Shown: positions 14,942 through 16,689 of the stretch, piece by piece
Layout of the letters: every line of letters begins with the position of its first letter
Numbering within the stretch: the first letter of the stretch is position 1
Assembly: GCA_003220195.1 (NCBI GenBank)
Contig: QHRT01000096.1
Span: 1,089-17,777 of the forward strand
DNA from: Candidatus Rokuibacteriota bacterium
GTDB taxonomy: Bacteria > Methylomirabilota > Methylomirabilia > Rokubacteriales > CSP1-6
Length of the DNA: 16,689 bases
Direction: 5' to 3'
Program-made: the position numbers and the translations under genes
The notes under the pieces: model-generated
The model's database searches: none
Seen by the model: only the letters and a program-made list of their open reading frames with translations
Told to the model about the DNA's origin: nothing

Positions 14942-16288
14942 ATGACCACGCCCGCGGAAGCAATCCGCCACCTCTGGACGCACAAGACGCAGGATCATCC
15001 CTGGCTCTCCGACGAGGAGCTCGTCGTCGACCGCGCGGAGGGCGTGTGGGTCTGGACGGAGCGCGGTCACAAACTCATGGACGCGTTCGCGGGGCTCGCC
15101 GTCGTCAACGTCGGCCACGGGCGCCGCGAGATCGCCGAGGCCATCGCGGAGCAGACGGTACGCCTCGCGTACTATCCGACGACGCGCCAGTTCTCGAACC
15201 GCCCCGCTGCCGAGCTGGCGGCCAAGCTGGCCACGCTGACGCCCGGCGACCTCGATCTGTCGATGTTCGCGGTGAGCGGTTCCGAGGCCAACGAGCGCTC
15301 GATGCAGATCGCGCGTCACTACTGGCTCGCGCGCGGCAAACCGGACAAGCACAAGATCGTGTCGTTCCATGGCGGCTACCACGGCGCCACCATGGGCACG
15401 TACGCGATCTGCGGGATCCCGCGCATGGCGGCGGCCTACGCGCCTCTCCAGCCCGCGGGATTCGTGAAGTGCACGGCGCCTCATCCGTTCCGTGATCGGG
15501 GCGACGGGACGGACGCGCAGCTGGTGGAGCGGCGCGCGCGCGAGCTCTCCGAGGCGATCGTGCACGAAGGCCCGGACACGGTCTCCGCCGTGATTCTCGA
15601 GCCCGTGCTGTCCTCGGGCGGGTTCATCATGCCGCCGATCGGCTGGCTCTCCGCCGTGCGCGCCGTCTGCGACGAGCTCGACGTGCTGATGATCGCCGAC
15701 GAAGTGATCACGGGGTTCGGGCGGACGGGCCGCTGGTTCGCCGTCGAGCACGACGGCGTGGTGCCCGATCTCATGTCGGTGGCGAAGGGCATCACCTCGG
15801 GCTACGTGCCGCTGTCGGCGAGCATCGCGCGGCGTCGGCTTGCCGAAGCGTTCCCCGACGACACGACGCAGGAGAACGTCCACCCGAACACGTACGCCGC
15901 CCATCCCGTCGCGTGCGCGGCGGCGCTCGCGAATCTGCAGATCATGGAGAAGGACCACCTGGTCGCGAACGCGGCGGCGATGGGCGCCCGGCTGCTCGGC
16001 GGTCTCACCGACGCGCTGCGCGGCGTCCGCGTCGTGGGCGAAGTCCGCGGCCGTGGCCTGCTCGTCTGCGTCGACCTCGTCGCGCCGGACGGCAGCGGGC
16101 AGCCCCTCGACCAGGAGATGGTGGCTTCGCTCGATCGCCGGGAGTGGGACCGCGGCGCCATCATCTACGCGCGCGGCAGCGTCCTCCGGCTCGCCCCACC
16201 TCTCTGCATCACGCCCGAGGAGATCGACACGCTCGTCGATCTGGTCGCCGCGACGGTTCGCGAACTCGACCGCGACCTCGTGAAATAG
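14942..16288 (+). CDS. Class III PLP-dependent aminotransferase
   Basis: A 448-residue fold-type I aminotransferase of class III (omega-amino acid/diamine:pyruvate type), moving an amino group between an amine or omega-amino acid and a keto acid. The PLP phosphate-binding motif is SGSEANE (112-118), FHGGYHGAT (142-150) follows, Glu220 lies in ILEPV, Asp253 in IADEVITGFGRTG contacts the pyridine nitrogen, and Lys282 in SVAKGITSGY is the Schiff-base lysine. All are intact and the length is normal. GGAGG (14930-14934) lies seven bases before the ATG, a strong start. Candidate functions include taurine-, beta-alanine- or putrescine-pyruvate transamination; sequence reading alone cannot separate them. 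It is followed after 11 bases by the BNR-repeat gene, so the two are probably co-transcribed from the promoter at about 14884. Confidence 0.94.
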   Translation: MTTPAEAIRHLWTHKTQDHPWLSDEELVVDRAEGVWVWTERGHKLMDAFAGLAVVNVGHGRREIAEAIAEQTVRLAYYPTTRQFSNRPAAELAAKLATLTPGDLDLSMFAVSGSEANERSMQIARHYWLARGKPDKHKIVSFHGGYHGATMGTYAICGIPRMAAAYAPLQPAGFVKCTAPHPFRDRGDGTDAQLVERRARELSEAIVHEGPDTVSAVILEPVLSSGGFIMPPIGWLSAVRAVCDELDVLMIADEVITGFGRTGRWFAVEHDGVVPDLMSVAKGITSGYVPLSASIARRRLAEAFPDDTTQENVHPNTYAAHPVACAAALANLQIMEKDHLVANAAAMGARLLGGLTDALRGVRVVGEVRGRGLLVCVDLVAPDGSGQPLDQEMVASLDRREWDRGAIIYARGSVLRLAPPLCITPEEIDTLVDLVAATVRELDRDLVK

Positions 16289-16299
16289 GGAGCGCCGCC

Positions 16300-16689
16300 A
16301 TGGACTACGCGATCTGTCTCGGCACGGCCGGCTGGGGCGTGTGGCAAAGCCCCGACGCCGGGAAGTCCTGGGTCCGTCACCGCAAGCCGTTTCCCCTCAA
16401 TAGCCGGATCCAGACGCTCGCCGTGCTCCCGGGCGAGAAGCACGGGCTGCTGGCCGCCGGCGACACCGGGCTCTTCGAGAGTCACGACGCCGGCGCGTCG
16501 TGGGCGCGCGTCGGCGCGCAGGGCGATCTGCCGGCCGTGTGGTCACTCGCCGTCGATCCCGTCGATCCGCGAACGATCTACGCGGGGACGCGGCCCGCTG
16601 GCCTCTATCGTTCGCACGATGGCGGCCAGAAGTGGGACAAGCTCGACCTCGGCGCTGCAACCGAGTGCTCGATCGGGACGGCGTTCGTC
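16300..16689 (+). CDS. BNR/Asp-box repeat protein, 3'-truncated by the window edge
   Basis: The first 130 residues of a repeat protein, open to the window end. Three Asp-box motifs (S-x-D-x-G-x-x-W) are visible: SPDAGKSW, SHDAGASW and SHDGGQKW, about 45 residues apart and each ending a beta-propeller blade; intervening LAVDPVDPRTIYAGT is also typical of sialidase/YCF48-like propellers. There is no signal peptide (MDYAICLGTAGWGVW begins directly with a blade strand), so it is predicted cytoplasmic unless exported another way. GGGAG (16288-16292) lies seven bases before the ATG and overlaps the aminotransferase stop. Its role is unknown; the position suggests co-expression with the aminotransferase. 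Confidence 0.85.
   Translation, partial: MDYAICLGTAGWGVWQSPDAGKSWVRHRKPFPLNSRIQTLAVLPGEKHGLLAAGDTGLFESHDAGASWARVGAQGDLPAVWSLAVDPVDPRTIYAGTRPAGLYRSHDGGQKWDKLDLGAATECSIGTAFV

Noticed and set aside
1..16689. CRISPR array, tRNA, rRNA, insertion sequence or transposase gene
   Set aside because: I saw no regularly spaced direct repeats, no cloverleaf or rRNA motifs, and no transposase-like protein in either strand.

Overview
This is a gene-dense, high-GC (roughly two-thirds G+C by eye) bacterial window with frequent GTG starts, one TTG start, very short intergenic gaps and export signals typical of a Gram-negative cell. The mix of acyl-CoA enzymes, a branched-chain-amino-acid-type (Liv/HAAT) ABC importer, a PAS/GAF histidine kinase and a class III aminotransferase would suit an uncultivated soil or subsurface lineage such as Rokubacteria/Methylomirabilota or a deltaproteobacterium. 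That placement is inference; no rRNA or marker gene is present.

Layout. (1) Positions 2-808 are the 3' end of an acyl-CoA dehydrogenase, followed by a hairpin. (2) About 1025-3313 is a PAS-PAS-GAF-HisKA-HATPase sensor kinase with no adjacent response regulator. (3) Convergent to it, 3320-4654 on the minus strand, is an exported, single-pass membrane protein of unknown function with a BamE/SmpA-like C-terminal region. (4) Divergent from that is a compact plus-strand cluster (4690-10271): a crotonase-fold protein lacking both canonical hydratase glutamates, then livG, livF, livK, livH and livM, a complete importer. Two of its gaps (livF-livK and livH-livM) carry the same two-hairpin element. 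(5) Positions 10301-11802 form an accessory island with visibly lower G+C in part: a gene with a strong ribosome binding site, an in-frame TAG at codon 30 and a D-x12-ExK nuclease-like motif, then a DUF433/DUF5615 toxin-antitoxin-type pair behind a palindrome. (6) Positions 11812-14854 hold an AMP-forming acyl-CoA synthetase disrupted by a frameshift near its N-terminus and an AzgA-type NCS2 permease that starts inside its stop codon (GTGA overlap). (7) Positions 14942-16288 are a class III PLP aminotransferase with its own promoter candidate, followed by the 5' end of a BNR/Asp-box repeat protein that runs off the window.

How the genes fit together. Acyl-CoA dehydrogenase, crotonase-fold protein, acyl-CoA synthetase and the Liv importer together suggest uptake of a small organic acid, amino acid or aromatic compound and its processing as a CoA thioester. 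The sequence does not identify the substrate. The toxin-antitoxin island separates the importer from the CoA ligase and looks inserted. The items most worth a second look are the repeated two-hairpin intergenic element, the interrupted nuclease-like gene beside the toxin-antitoxin pair, and the crotonase homologue with altered active-site positions.
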